This document shows, piece after piece, positions 1 to 8,722 of a stretch of 64,000 nucleotides of DNA. The stretch spans positions 62,001 to 126,000 of the forward strand of contig NZ_SSBI01000009.1 in the NCBI RefSeq assembly GCF_004795015.1. The letters are read 5' to 3'. Position 1 is the stretch's first letter, and each line of letters opens with the position of its first letter. The notes under the pieces were generated by a model. It was not told the origin of the DNA. It saw nothing but the letters and a program-made list of their open reading frames with translations, and searched no databases. The translations under genes were made by a program, and so were the position numbers. This DNA is from Streptomyces sp. A1277. GTDB lineage: Bacteria > Actinomycetota > Actinomycetes > Streptomycetales > Streptomycetaceae.

Positions 1-55
1 GCGGCTTCGAGGAGTTGTACGCCAAGGGCGGGGTTCGCTGTCCGTGGGCTCACCG

Positions 56-105
56 TTGACATCCTGTCATGCCGATGCGATCCTGACGTAACGATGTTAC
101 GTAAC
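56..105 (+). promoter_or_regulatory. Promoter and inverted-repeat operator before the carotenoid oxygenase gene
   Basis: TTGACA at 56-61 is a consensus -35, with a weak GATCCT-like -10 about 17 nt later. Just downstream lies a perfect inverted repeat with arms ACGTAAC and GTTACGT around GAT (86-102), plus a palindrome GTTACGTAAC at 96-105. Placement over the start-site region suggests a repressor site. The regulator is not identifiable here. Confidence 0.45.
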
Positions 106-130
106 AGTGATTTCGTGAGGATGGACAGCA

Positions 131-1489
131 ATGCCCACTCATCACCAGAACAGCACGTCACATCTGCTGAGCGCCGGCTACCAGCCGGTTACCGAAGAGG
201 TGACCCTGCCCTTCCCAGCAGTGCGCGGGCAACTGCCCACCGAGCTCGACGGCACCTTCCTGCGGATCGGCCCCAACGCGCTGGGCGGCCACGACCCGGC
301 CCGCGACCATTCCTTCGCCGGCGACGCGATGGTGCACGGCCTGCGCCTGCGCGACGGACGGGCCGAGTGGTACCGCAATCGCTGGGTGCGCACGGACCGG
401 GTGGCACGCGCCCTCGGTGAACTCCCCGCGCCCGGACCGCGCCGCGGGCTGTCGGACAACACCAACTGCGCCCTCGTCCGGCACGCCGGGCACACGTTCG
501 CGCTGGGGGACGGCGGAGCGCTGCCGACCCGGCTCGGCGACCGGCTCGAAACGCTCGACCGGTTCGACTTCGACGGCACCCTGCCCGGCGGTTTCAGCGC
601 CCACCCCGTCGTGGATCCGCTCACCCAGGAGATGCACGCGGTGGCGTACGAGCCGGGCCGCCCCGGCGTCGACCTCCTGACTCTGGACGCGTCCGGCCGG
701 GTACGACGGTGCGAGAACATCACGGTGAAGGGCACCTCGATGATGCACGCCTTCTCGCTGACGGACCGTGAAGCGATCATCTACGACCTGCCGGTCACCT
801 ACAGCGCCCGGGCTGCGGCCTCCGGCTCACGCGTCCCCTACACCTGGGACGACAGCCATGGCGCCCGCCTCGGCGTGCTGCCCCGGGAGGGCACGGACGC
901 CGACGTGCGGTGGATGGACATCGCACCCTGCTTCGTCTTCCATCCGGTCAACGCGTACGGCCGGGGCCGCCACATCATCATCGACGTCATCCGCCACGAG
1001 CGCGCCTTCGATCTCGACCCCCTGCATCCCAGCGAGTCCACGCCCACCCTGTGGCGCTGGACCGTGGACCGGTCAAGCGCCACCGTGACCGAAGCCCAAC
1101 TGTCCAGCCGAGCCGAGGAGTTCCCCCGTATCGACGACCGGTACACGGGCTCCCCCTACCGCTACGCCTTCACGGTGGGTCTGCGCCCCGGCCAGGGCGC
1201 CGCACTCGCCGGGCCCGCCCTGCTGCGCCATGACCTCGTGACCGGCCGTGTCGACAGCCACGACTTCGGAGCGGGGCGCGAAGGCGGCGAAGCGGTCTTC
1301 GTGCCCCGCTCCGCCGACGCCCCCGAAGCGGACGGCTATCTGCTCAGTGCCGTCCACGACACCGCCACCGACCGCAGCGACCTCGTCGTCATCGACACCG
1401 CGGACTTCACCGGGCCGCCGGTCGCGTCCGTCGGCCTGCCGGTACGCATCCCGCACGGCCTCCACGCACAGTGGGCGGCCGGTGGCTGA
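131..1489 (+). CDS. Carotenoid oxygenase (RPE65/CCD family)
   Basis: This 452-residue protein has the length and pattern of the carotenoid cleavage dioxygenase family, soluble iron(II) enzymes that split a polyene or stilbene-type double bond with O2. The four iron-binding histidines can be placed at about 158 (FSAHPVVDP), 206 (MMHAFS), 271 (FVFHPVN) and 445 (HGLHAQW), spread over the seven-bladed propeller. The N-terminal motif GTFLRIGPNA is also typical. The ATG at 131 has a GAGG site about 10 nt upstream. The gene stands alone behind its own promoter and inverted repeat, and is convergent with the AraC-type regulator that follows. The substrate cannot be told, since no carotenoid or phenylpropanoid genes are adjacent. 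Confidence 0.9.
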   Translation: MPTHHQNSTSHLLSAGYQPVTEEVTLPFPAVRGQLPTELDGTFLRIGPNALGGHDPARDHSFAGDAMVHGLRLRDGRAEWYRNRWVRTDRVARALGELPAPGPRRGLSDNTNCALVRHAGHTFALGDGGALPTRLGDRLETLDRFDFDGTLPGGFSAHPVVDPLTQEMHAVAYEPGRPGVDLLTLDASGRVRRCENITVKGTSMMHAFSLTDREAIIYDLPVTYSARAAASGSRVPYTWDDSHGARLGVLPREGTDADVRWMDIAPCFVFHPVNAYGRGRHIIIDVIRHERAFDLDPLHPSESTPTLWRWTVDRSSATVTEAQLSSRAEEFPRIDDRYTGSPYRYAFTVGLRPGQGAALAGPALLRHDLVTGRVDSHDFGAGREGGEAVFVPRSADAPEADGYLLSAVHDTATDRSDLVVIDTADFTGPPVASVGLPVRIPHGLHAQWAAGG

Positions 1490-1582
1490 CGACGCGCCCC
1501 ACCGCCGCCAAGAGCACCCCGGCGAGCCCGGTGAGTTCCAGCAGAAGCCGCAGCCGTGCCCCCGCGCCCCGGAGAACGAAAT

Positions 1583-1600
1583 CCCGGCCGGCGCGCCGGG
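1583..1600. terminator. Possible weak bidirectional terminator
   Basis: CCCGGC and GCCGGG pair around CGGCGC in the gap between the convergent carotenoid oxygenase and AraC-type genes. The six-base-pair stem has no T tract, so it is only a candidate. Confidence 0.25.
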
Positions 1601-1652
1601 CGGTCAGCCTCGGCCTGGCCAGGTGGTCAAGGCCCCCGCCTCCTGCGTACGG

Positions 1653-2402
1653 TCAGCAGGCGTCGGCCATGAGGGTCCGGTCGCGGCAGTCGAGCTCCGG
1701 CAGCGCGAAGAGCACCGGCAGGTCGAAGACGCTGCTCTGGCGCAGCGTGGTGTCGAGTTCGACGACCTCACCGGACCGGACGGTGATCGAAGGGCAGGTC
1801 CCTATGAGCATGCGGCGCTGCGCGTGGTACTCCGGGTCCGAGCCGTCCAGACCGGCCACCCGGATGTACCACGTTCCCTCCGGGAGGCCATGCAGCTGAA
1901 ACCTCGGCCGCTCGGGTCCGAGGACGTCCCAGGAGACCGGCCTGCCTTCCGGGACCGGCGTGCCGAACACCCCGACGTACACGTTGCGCAGCGGAACGAC
2001 CCCGGATCTGTGCAGTGTCCCGACAACGGTGCCCCGGCGCGGATCGTGCGCCGGCGCCTGCGGCAGCGGGCCGTAGTTCCTCAGCCTCGCGTGGTCGCGG
2101 TAGCGCGTCGGCGCCAGCCCGACGCTGCGGGTGAATCTGGACGTGAAGCTGCCCGGGCTGTTGTAACCCACCTGGTACGAGATGTCCGTGACGCCCAGCT
2201 CGCTGTCCCGCAGCATCCGCTTGGCCTGGTGCAGCCGGATCGCGGAGAGGAACCGGCCCGGGGAGGTGCCGGTCACCTGGCGAAACACGCGGGAGAAGTA
2301 GAACCGGCTGAGGAGCGCCGCGTCGGCGAGGTCGGACAACGACACCGGCTCGGTGTAGTGGTTCCACATCGTCTCGATCGCACGGTGCACAGCGTCTTGC
2401 AC
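1653..2402 (-). CDS. AraC-family regulator with C-terminal beta-rich domain (copy 1)
   Basis: Residues about 5-105 form an AraC/XylS double helix-turn-helix (SRFYFSRVFRQVTGTSPGRFLSA, then DISYQVGYNSPGSFTSRF). Unusually the DNA-binding part is N-terminal. The rest (about 115-249) looks like a beta-sandwich, rich in V/G/P with a repeated VYVGVF...GTWYIR pattern. It is a clear paralogue of the next regulator at 2678-3523, so the pair arose by duplication. The start is a GTG at 2402 with GGAGGG about 6 nt upstream. It is probably a DNA-binding transcription factor for neighbouring or cluster genes. The ligand is unknown. The gap to copy 2 (2403-2677) holds nothing I recognise. Confidence 0.85.
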   Translation of the reverse strand: MQDAVHRAIETMWNHYTEPVSLSDLADAALLSRFYFSRVFRQVTGTSPGRFLSAIRLHQAKRMLRDSELGVTDISYQVGYNSPGSFTSRFTRSVGLAPTRYRDHARLRNYGPLPQAPAHDPRRGTVVGTLHRSGVVPLRNVYVGVFGTPVPEGRPVSWDVLGPERPRFQLHGLPEGTWYIRVAGLDGSDPEYHAQRRMLIGTCPSITVRSGEVVELDTTLRQSSVFDLPVLFALPELDCRDRTLMADAC

Positions 2403-2677
2403 GAGGCCCTCCAGTGGGGGTCAACCTGAGCGGATTCAGGATGGTGACGTACTACGACGAGGCGCCGGGGCGGCACGGCCACGGAGTGTGTGCCGTGGCG
2501 GCGCACCAAGCGGTCCGGGACGCTGCGCGACCATGCGGCGCAGCACCCGCACGGGTTCTTCGGGTCCTGGCGGACACCGGCTATGGGGCGGTCAGGCTGC
2601 GCTCAGCGGCGCGCCGACCGGCGGCGGGCGCCCGCAGGGCGCTCGTGCACCCCCGGGCCGGCCGGAGGGTGAGCGGG

Positions 2678-3523
2678 TCACAGACCGGCTGCCGACGGCT
2701 GTGGCATGCGCGCCCCGATCGCGGCCGGCACATGCCTGCGGCTCGCTGTCCCGGCCACGATGTCCGCGCTGCTGCCGGGCACGGCGATCAGTACCGGCGG
2801 ATCCAGCAGGCTCGCCGGGCGAAGGACGATGTCGGCAGGCATGAGCAGCACCCCGGGCCGGACCGTGATGGGTCCGTATCGTCCGACGGAAAGGTTCTCC
2901 GGGGCCCCCCGTCCGCGTCCGGCCAGGGCGGACGGGCTTCCGTAGGGAACGGAGGCCGCCATCAGATGCCATGTGCCCGGCCTGACGTCGTGCAGTTCGA
3001 AGGGGCCGGGCCCGTCCATGATGGTGCACTGACCGGGGCTGCCCTGCGGGATGGGGCTCGCGAAGAGCCCGACGAACACCTGGCCCAGGGGGCGGTCCGC
3101 GGGCAGCACGACACGGCCTTGCACGGAGAGGGAGGAAGCCGCACCGGAGCCGCTCGCGGATGACGGCTGTGTGCTCAGGCTCGTGAAGTCCCCGTCCAGT
3201 TCCCGGAATCGGCTCGGCGACAGACCGACACATTCTTTGAATCGTGAACTGAATGTCCCCACACTGCTGTACCCGACCTGGGCGCTGATATCTGCCACAC
3301 TGCGGTCGGTGCCGACCAGAAGGCACTTCGCCTCCTGGATCCGGAGCGCGGACAGAAATCGGCCCGGGGAAGTACCGGTCACCTCCCTGAACATCCGGGA
3401 GAAATGGAATTTGCTGAATCTCGCAGTCCTCGCCAGGTCATCGGTGGTCAGGTCCTGGTCAAGGCGGTCATGCATGTATTCGATGACCTGGAGGATTGCC
3501 ATCTCCATGGAAGCAGTGGTCAT
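2678..3523 (-). CDS. AraC-family regulator with C-terminal beta-rich domain (copy 2)
   Basis: This 281-residue protein has the same layout as copy 1: AraC-type HTH pair at about 5-105 (FSKFHFSRMFREVTGTSPGRF; DISAQVGYSSVGTFSSRF), a Ser-rich linker, then a beta-rich domain with the VFVGLF and GTWHLM motifs also seen in copy 1. ATG at 3523 is preceded by AAGGGG. It starts 20 bp after the end of the StrR-like gene on the same strand, so the two are very likely co-transcribed. Family knowledge says AraC proteins bind DNA and often respond to small molecules. Which genes it controls is not visible. Confidence 0.87.
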   Translation of the reverse strand: MTTASMEMAILQVIEYMHDRLDQDLTTDDLARTARFSKFHFSRMFREVTGTSPGRFLSALRIQEAKCLLVGTDRSVADISAQVGYSSVGTFSSRFKECVGLSPSRFRELDGDFTSLSTQPSSASGSGAASSLSVQGRVVLPADRPLGQVFVGLFASPIPQGSPGQCTIMDGPGPFELHDVRPGTWHLMAASVPYGSPSALAGRGRGAPENLSVGRYGPITVRPGVLLMPADIVLRPASLLDPPVLIAVPGSSADIVAGTASRRHVPAAIGARMPQPSAAGL

Positions 3524-3543
3524 GAGTCACCCCTTCGAAGATT

Positions 3544-4548
3544 TCAGCCGCGGGAACGGCCCGCGGGCACCGACTGAACTCTCGCCCTGTCCGACAGCTC
3601 CTCGGCAAAGCGCCGCCAAGCGTCCGAGCACTTCATTGCGATTTCCGCGACGGTCTCCGTACAGTGCGGAGGGACGGTCTCAACGAGTTCTTTCCATGCC
3701 TCGTCGGCGACGAAATGTCCGTGGAGCCAGCGGAGGAATTCCCGCCCGGCTTGCGAATTCCTGAGGGACGGGTTGCTGCTCAGAATCCGCAAGCGGTCCC
3801 GGGAGGTGCGCGCCATCGTGGGCCGGGCGGTGCACACCTGGGCGTCCCGGGCGGCGGGCGTCCGCGACGGAACCATGCGCGGCTGAGCGCGGAGGGTCCG
3901 CTCCTCGTCCCTGCGCAGGCCCTCCCCCGCGCTTCGAGCGGTGCCCGGTGACGACGGCCCCGCCTCCCGGGCAACCGGCTTCAGCGCACTCTCGGGGGTG
4001 CCGGGCGCGGGATCAGCGGCCTGTCCGCACTCGGCAGCGGGCTTCGGCGCAGGTGACCCGCAGCCGCCGACGGGGAGGCCCAGCCCCGGTGGACCGGCAG
4101 CCGCACGCCGGCGGACCTCGGTGACGACTCCGACGTCGAGGCCGGTGTAGACGGCGATGCTCGGGTCGGACATGGCGGGGAAGCTGGTGAGGATGCGGCG
4201 GACAGCCGCGCTGCGGTCGGCCAGCGACAGGAGCAGACCGTCAGCGATGTTCCGGGTGACCGACTGGATGAACGCCTCGGCCTCGGAGCCGTTGAAGAAC
4301 TGGGAATCGACCGTATCCAGTCCGAGTATGACCGCCGCCCTGACGCGATGCATTCCGTCGATTACCCGCATGGAGGGTCGGTGCACCAGTATCGGCGGCA
4401 GCGACGGATACACCTCGGCAAGGTGCCGCGCGTGAGCTTCGTTGACCCCATTCAGCCGCGGAGAGTCCGCAGCTAAGAGGTCTTTCACGTATACGGGCTG
4501 GGTGAAGTAAGGCGGTTGGTCCCTCATTCTTACAGCGATTGCCTTCAC
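3544..4548 (-). CDS. StrR/ParB-like pathway-type transcriptional regulator
   Basis: Residues about 10-130 match the ParB-like nucleotide/DNA-binding fold seen in StrR-type regulators of antibiotic clusters: PPILVHRPSMRVIDGMHRVRAA is the signature, followed by a helical region (DRSAAVRRIL). The middle is a Pro/Ala-rich linker and the C-terminal 80 residues are helical and Trp-rich. I chose the GTG at 4548 because GGAGGG lies 4 nt upstream; an open frame continues to 4764 but without a good ribosome site. Codon 25 is TTA (4476-4474), so translation should depend on the bldA leucyl-tRNA. It lies 20 bp upstream of AraC copy 2, giving a likely regulator operon. Confidence 0.82.
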   Translation of the reverse strand: MKAIAVRMRDQPPYFTQPVYVKDLLAADSPRLNGVNEAHARHLAEVYPSLPPILVHRPSMRVIDGMHRVRAAVILGLDTVDSQFFNGSEAEAFIQSVTRNIADGLLLSLADRSAAVRRILTSFPAMSDPSIAVYTGLDVGVVTEVRRRAAAGPPGLGLPVGGCGSPAPKPAAECGQAADPAPGTPESALKPVAREAGPSSPGTARSAGEGLRRDEERTLRAQPRMVPSRTPAARDAQVCTARPTMARTSRDRLRILSSNPSLRNSQAGREFLRWLHGHFVADEAWKELVETVPPHCTETVAEIAMKCSDAWRRFAEELSDRARVQSVPAGRSRG

Positions 4549-4640
4549 GGGTCCCTCCAGAAAGAGCTGCCGGTCTGTCACCATACGGGGCGTGCCTGAT
4601 CGAATCGACGCAGCGAGTAATTCCCGATACGAACGCCTCA

Positions 4641-4916
4641 TTACCCAGTTTTTTGTAATTGCTCGATGATCCGGAACGGAAACTCCGGCCCGCCGTTTCC
4701 GAATGAACCGACAGGCCGGCCGGCCCGGACCGGTTGTACGTCCGGCGCATCGACCGCTATCCACGTCCTGGAGCTCATAACGATCTTTCTCCCCGTGACA
4801 CCGGTCTCCACGACACCGTTCCGATCGGGCGAAGCTAGAAGAACCGGATCACGTCTGGCAACGAATCGCGCTACTTCGGCTACTTGCCGTTGTGGCGGCA
4901 TCCTGCGGTACGGCAC
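4641..4916 (-). CDS. Small hypothetical protein upstream of the StrR-like regulator
   Basis: A 91-codon frame starts at GTG 4916 (internal ATG at 4901). Codon use is unlike its neighbours: low GC3, with CTA, AGA and a TTA near the end. No domain is recognised. It may be a real small gene, a relic, or chance coding in an AT-richer leader region of the regulator operon. The remaining sequence between 4549 and 5197 shows nothing else I can name. Confidence 0.25.
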   Translation of the reverse strand: MPYRRMPPQRQVAEVARFVARRDPVLLASPDRNGVVETGVTGRKIVMSSRTWIAVDAPDVQPVRAGRPVGSFGNGGPEFPFRIIEQLQKTG

Positions 4917-5197
4917 GCCACAAGATGCGCATCCCGTGCGGCAGACGCAGCCTTAGCCAAAGGCATGTGCCCGGATGCGAATTGCCCGAGGCCGTGAAGA
5001 AGGGGACACCACTCTTGACCCGGCGCCCGGGGCCCGCGTATTCATGGGCGAAGCGCCCTCGAAACCGGACCCGGCCCAGGACTCCGGGCCACCGGCCGTG
5101 TCGGCGTCCGTGGTCGGCCGGGGCCTCAACCGGGTTGCCTTGAAGGTTCCCTCGGGGGCAGCGGCCGCGGCGGCCCGGCACGAGACCCGCTGCACGC

Positions 5198-5243
5198 AGC
5201 GGGGCGGACCGGCGACGGAACTCTGCCGCCGGTCCGCCCCGCT
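5198..5243 (-). terminator. Strong hairpin terminator of the GMC/AhpD-like operon
   Basis: A perfect 17-bp stem (5198-5214 with 5227-5243; arms begin AGCGGGGCGG and end CCGCCCCGCT) closes a 12-nt loop, 34 bp beyond the stop of the AhpD-like gene. No T tract follows, as is common in Streptomyces. Confidence 0.75.
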
Positions 5244-5277
5244 CCCCTGCGAACCGGGCGGCGGCCCGGATCCGGGA

Positions 5278-6381
5278 TCAGGCGCCGTGCTCACCGTTCC
5301 CGGCGGATCGCACCGGGAGCCAGCTGCCCGTCCTACGGGCCGCGGAAAGCGCCGCCCAGGAAGCCAGCACCACCAGGTCGGCGTCGTCCGGCCGGTCCTT
5401 CCGGTAGGCATCCACGACCGTGGCGTCGATCTGGTACGAGGCGAAGGCGACGAGCAGAGCGAGCCGGCCCGCCGGGCGGTCGGCCGGCGGCAGTTGAGCG
5501 AGCGGGGATTCCACCCAGCTGCGGCTGAGTCCGCGCGGCAGGCCGTCCCAAGCCTTGAGCTCCCTTTCCAGCAAGTCCACGACACTGGGGGCCACCACCT
5601 GCCGCGCCGCCCGGTCCACCGCGCCGGCGGCTCGGGCGAATGCCTGCGCGATCCTCCCGTTCGACCGGGCCCAGGCGAGATCGGCCGGCACGGGCTCCGG
5701 CGGTAGCAGATCCAGTGAGGCGCCGGCCTCGCCGATCCTCCGGCTCGACGCGCGAATCACATGGCTGAGCACACGCTCCACCATGCCGAGCCCGGCCCGC
5801 GGCGCGCTCGCCGGCATAGGCGCGTCCTCCAGGAAGGTGTTCACCATCCTGTTGAGGTAGTGGAAGAGCACCGCCACACCTGCGTACTCGGGTGCCTCCT
5901 GCGAAGTGAACGGCACGGGCGGGCCCTCGCCCGCCCGCGGCCGCAGGGCGGCCTCCGTGGCCCAGCGCGCTGCCTCGCGCAGCCGTGTACGGGCCCCCTC
6001 CGCCACCCGCCCGGCGGCGATGGTCCGCGCGGCCTGGCCGCCGGCCAGGCCGCGCAGCGTGGCGCTGTGCACGGACACGCAGTACGGGCACGTATTCACC
6101 GCCGAGACGGCCGCGGCCACCGCCTCCCGCACCGCGCGGTCGACCACGCCCGGGGCGATCAGCGTCTCCCGGAGCATCAGCCACGCGGCGGTCATCACCT
6201 CGGGGGCGGGAGAGTGCAGCACCACCGGCGGCGCCAGGACGCCGAACTCCCGCTCCATCTGCCGGTACACCCGGGCGGTGAGCCCGTCCGCCTCGCCCGG
6301 CCGGACCGGGGTGACATGGTGGATCTGGGCGAGCGCGAGTCCGCGCATGGCGCGCGCGGAGACCGGGGTCACGCCGGTCAC
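5278..6381 (-). CDS. AhpD-like/carboxymuconolactone decarboxylase family protein
   Basis: This 367-residue protein contains the AhpD redox signature CPYC-V-S-VHS at about residues 95-103, the pair of cysteines that in AhpD reduce peroxides or act as a thiol relay. It is about twice the size of a single AhpD domain, and the C-terminal half is alpha-helical without a second CxxC. The GTG at 6381 overlaps the TGA of the upstream GMC gene (GTGA), and a long terminator stem follows. It is therefore the last gene of a three-gene operon and probably works with that oxidoreductase, either handling peroxide formed by it or acting on the same substrate. The substrate is not known. Confidence 0.8.
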   Translation of the reverse strand: MTGVTPVSARAMRGLALAQIHHVTPVRPGEADGLTARVYRQMEREFGVLAPPVVLHSPAPEVMTAAWLMLRETLIAPGVVDRAVREAVAAAVSAVNTCPYCVSVHSATLRGLAGGQAARTIAAGRVAEGARTRLREAARWATEAALRPRAGEGPPVPFTSQEAPEYAGVAVLFHYLNRMVNTFLEDAPMPASAPRAGLGMVERVLSHVIRASSRRIGEAGASLDLLPPEPVPADLAWARSNGRIAQAFARAAGAVDRAARQVVAPSVVDLLERELKAWDGLPRGLSRSWVESPLAQLPPADRPAGRLALLVAFASYQIDATVVDAYRKDRPDDADLVVLASWAALSAARRTGSWLPVRSAGNGEHGA

Positions 6382-8030
6382 CCCAGGACCGAGCGAGCGG
6401 CCGCCGCCGTACCGCGCCGGGCCGCTCCCCCGCCGTCCGGCGCGGGCGCGCCGTAGCGGACGTCGACTCCGCGTTCGCGCAGCGCGTGCACGATCCCGGG
6501 CACCGCCCGTTCGGCGAGTGCCGCGATGGTGAACGCCGGGTTCACCGTCAGCGCCCCGGGTACGGCCGAGCCGTCGGTGACGAAGATGCCCGGGTGCCCG
6601 CGCAGCTCGTGCCGGTCGTCGAGCGCCGAGGTCGCCGGGTCGTCGCCGATCCGGCACGAGGAGAGCGGGTGCACGGTGTACGACCCGATCACGTCGTTGG
6701 TCCATGGCATCACCCGGGCCAGCCCGTTGTGCTCGAGGATCTGCCGGACCGCCGCGTCCGATACCTCCCAGCCCCGCAGCGTGTTCGCGGTGGGCCGGTA
6801 GCGCAGGGAGCCGAAGCCCAGCAACTGCTGCGAAAGCCGCTCCGAGTTGCCGGTCGGCGGCGGCGGACCGAAGACCCCCTCGTTGTCGTCCTCCGACATG
6901 GTGAAGACCGTCAGCCAGGAGCGCCACTTGCGCAGCATCTCCTTCTTCTCCGGCCCGTACCAGGTCGGGCCCTTCGCGTCCGGGACCTGCGCCAGTATGG
7001 TGCCGAAGCCCGGGGGGAAGTACAGCTGCTCCAGGGAGAATCGCTCGTACTCGGGCAGCTTCCCGTCGAGGTGGTCCCAGGACGCCACGACCGGTCCACG
7101 GCCGATCTGATAGGCGCCGTACGCGTTCGCCTCGTCGCGGGAGAGTCCGAGCAGCTCCCTGACCTTGTCCTCCTCGAGCACCGCGGTGTTGAGCCGTTCG
7201 CCGTTGCCGGAGAAGTAGCGGCCGACCGCGTGCGGCATCGGGCCGAGTTCGGCCTCGGAGCGCTGCAGGATCACAGGAGTGGCCGCGGTGCCGGCCGCGA
7301 GGATCACGACCTTCGCGTCGATGGTGCCGGAGCCGGTCTGCTGCCGGTAGTCGACCTCGTGGATCGTGTTGTAGTGCACCCGGTAGCCGCCGCCGTCCAG
7401 CGCGGTGATCTTCTGCACCTCGTGCAGAGGCCTGATCTCGGCACCGTGCGAAAGGGCGGCGGGCAGGTAGTTGAGGAGCAGGGACCGCTTGGCGTCGAAC
7501 CGGCAGCCGGACATCATCCAGTTGCAGTTGGTGCAGAGACTGGTGTCCACTGCGGACGGCGACGGGTTCGCGGTGTGCCCGGCGGCCTTGCACGCGGCGG
7601 CGAAGACCCCGCCGATGTACGGCACCTCGTCCCACGAGGTAGGGGTGACCGGCAGGGCCTCGGCCACCCGGTCGTACCAGGGTTCGAGGGCGTCGCGGTC
7701 GATCACCTCCGGCCACATCCGCCGGCCGATGGATCCGTGCCGCTCGAAGACGAAGCGCGGGGCACGCGGCATGGTGGCGAAGTAGACGACGCTGCCGCCG
7801 CCCACGCAGTTGCCGCCGAGCACGCTCATCCCGTCGCCGACCACGAAGTCGAACACGCGGGTCGCCGATGAGCCGAACTTGAAGTCGTGGTCGAAGTCCT
7901 CCGCGTTCAGCCAGGGCCCGCGCTCCAGCACCGTCACCTTCGCCCCGCCCGCGGCGAGGTGGTAGGCGGTGATCGAGCCGCCGAAGCCGCTGCCGACGAT
8001 CAGGACGTCCGTGGATTCGGTGGCGTTCAC
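6378..8030 (-). CDS. GMC-family FAD-dependent oxidoreductase
   Basis: This is a 550-residue GMC flavoprotein. The N-terminal ADP-binding motif is VLIVGSGFGGS at about residue 8; the second conserved block is LGGNCVGGGSVVY near 75, and the C-terminal block has HPLSSCRIG and the GALTVNPAFTIAALAERA tail. Family members oxidise alcohols (cholesterol oxidase, glucose dehydrogenase types) and pass electrons to O2 or an acceptor. GTG 8030 overlaps the stop of the upstream small gene by 4 nt, so synthesis is coupled. A cysteine pair (LCTNCNW) near 190 resembles the Cys-rich patch of membrane-bound sugar dehydrogenases. The substrate is unresolved. Confidence 0.88.
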   Translation of the reverse strand: MNATESTDVLIVGSGFGGSITAYHLAAGGAKVTVLERGPWLNAEDFDHDFKFGSSATRVFDFVVGDGMSVLGGNCVGGGSVVYFATMPRAPRFVFERHGSIGRRMWPEVIDRDALEPWYDRVAEALPVTPTSWDEVPYIGGVFAAACKAAGHTANPSPSAVDTSLCTNCNWMMSGCRFDAKRSLLLNYLPAALSHGAEIRPLHEVQKITALDGGGYRVHYNTIHEVDYRQQTGSGTIDAKVVILAAGTAATPVILQRSEAELGPMPHAVGRYFSGNGERLNTAVLEEDKVRELLGLSRDEANAYGAYQIGRGPVVASWDHLDGKLPEYERFSLEQLYFPPGFGTILAQVPDAKGPTWYGPEKKEMLRKWRSWLTVFTMSEDDNEGVFGPPPPTGNSERLSQQLLGFGSLRYRPTANTLRGWEVSDAAVRQILEHNGLARVMPWTNDVIGSYTVHPLSSCRIGDDPATSALDDRHELRGHPGIFVTDGSAVPGALTVNPAFTIAALAERAVPGIVHALRERGVDVRYGAPAPDGGGAARRGTAAAARSVLG

Positions 8031-8587
8031 ACGGGGCTCCCAGTGGGGTCGGTGTCGGGGTGTATGTCGGCCAGTTGCCGACCGTAGGAGTAGGCCGGGA
8101 AGCGCCACAGCCCGTCCTTGCCGGGCGGGGCGAAACCGAGGGTGGCCAGACCCGGGTGCCCGGCCGCGATGGCGTCCGCGGTGTGCATGTGGGCGCCCGT
8201 GTCGAAGGCCATGAAGCTGAACATCGCCAGACCGGCCCACATCGCGTGCTCCGGGTGTTCGGGCACGAGCAGCTCGCCGACGAGCGCCAGCCTTTCGTCG
8301 TAGCGGAGCCCGACGAAGGGCTCACGGTCGTCGGGGGGCAACCCGTGCTCGGTGCGGTACCGGACAGCGTGTTCGTTCAGCATTCGGGCCAGGTCGTCGA
8401 GTGCCGGGGCCATCCCGCCCTCGGGTGTTTCGAGGACCTCGATCGCGCCCGACGCCACGGCACCCCCGCCCGGGCTCACCCCGGCCACCGCACGGTCGTC
8501 CGGATGGCGTTTCTCGCCGGGGATGATCGTGTCGGCGAATGCCTCCAGGACTGCGTTTCTCGACTCCGGGCGTTCCGGGTCTGGCAT
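8027..8587 (-). CDS. Gluconate 2-dehydrogenase subunit 3-like small protein
   Basis: This 186-residue protein is first in the operon. The opening AFADTIIPGEKRHPDD resembles the small-subunit family of membrane GMC dehydrogenases (residues IIPG..., then a helical body), so it is probably the partner of the GMC enzyme downstream. ATG at 8587 has GGGAG 8 nt upstream. There is no clear twin-arginine signal, unlike many subunit-3 proteins, so the complex may be cytoplasmic. The stop overlaps the next start (GTGA). The assignment rests mainly on context plus the short N-terminal motif. Confidence 0.65.
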   Translation of the reverse strand: MPDPERPESRNAVLEAFADTIIPGEKRHPDDRAVAGVSPGGGAVASGAIEVLETPEGGMAPALDDLARMLNEHAVRYRTEHGLPPDDREPFVGLRYDERLALVGELLVPEHPEHAMWAGLAMFSFMAFDTGAHMHTADAIAAGHPGLATLGFAPPGKDGLWRFPAYSYGRQLADIHPDTDPTGSPV

Positions 8588-8705
8588 GGCGGGCTCCCTC
8601 GGACGCGGCAAATGCCGTCTGGCGGTCTGTGTCCGTGCGTTTGGGTTCGTGTGGCGTGGATGATTTTGGGTGGGTGCGGTGGTTCGCGCATCTTCGTGAC
8701 TGCCG

Positions 8706-8722
8706 GTCGGTTCCGTACCGAC
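8706..8722. promoter_or_regulatory. Inverted repeat in the divergent gap 8588-8840
   Basis: GTCGGT and ACCGAC pair around TCCGT in the gap between the redox operon and the TIGR03084-like gene. It is a possible operator. The rest of the gap shows no clear -35/-10 pair. Confidence 0.25.

Noticed and set aside
1248..2429. A 393-codon plus-strand frame across the carotenoid oxygenase end and the AraC gene
   Set aside because: It is antisense to the AraC regulator and out of frame with the oxygenase, with shadow-like composition.
5278..8325. A single 1,015-codon frame covering the AhpD-like gene and beyond
   Set aside because: The upper two thirds are the out-of-frame shadow of the GMC gene. Only the part from 6381 downward is protein-like.
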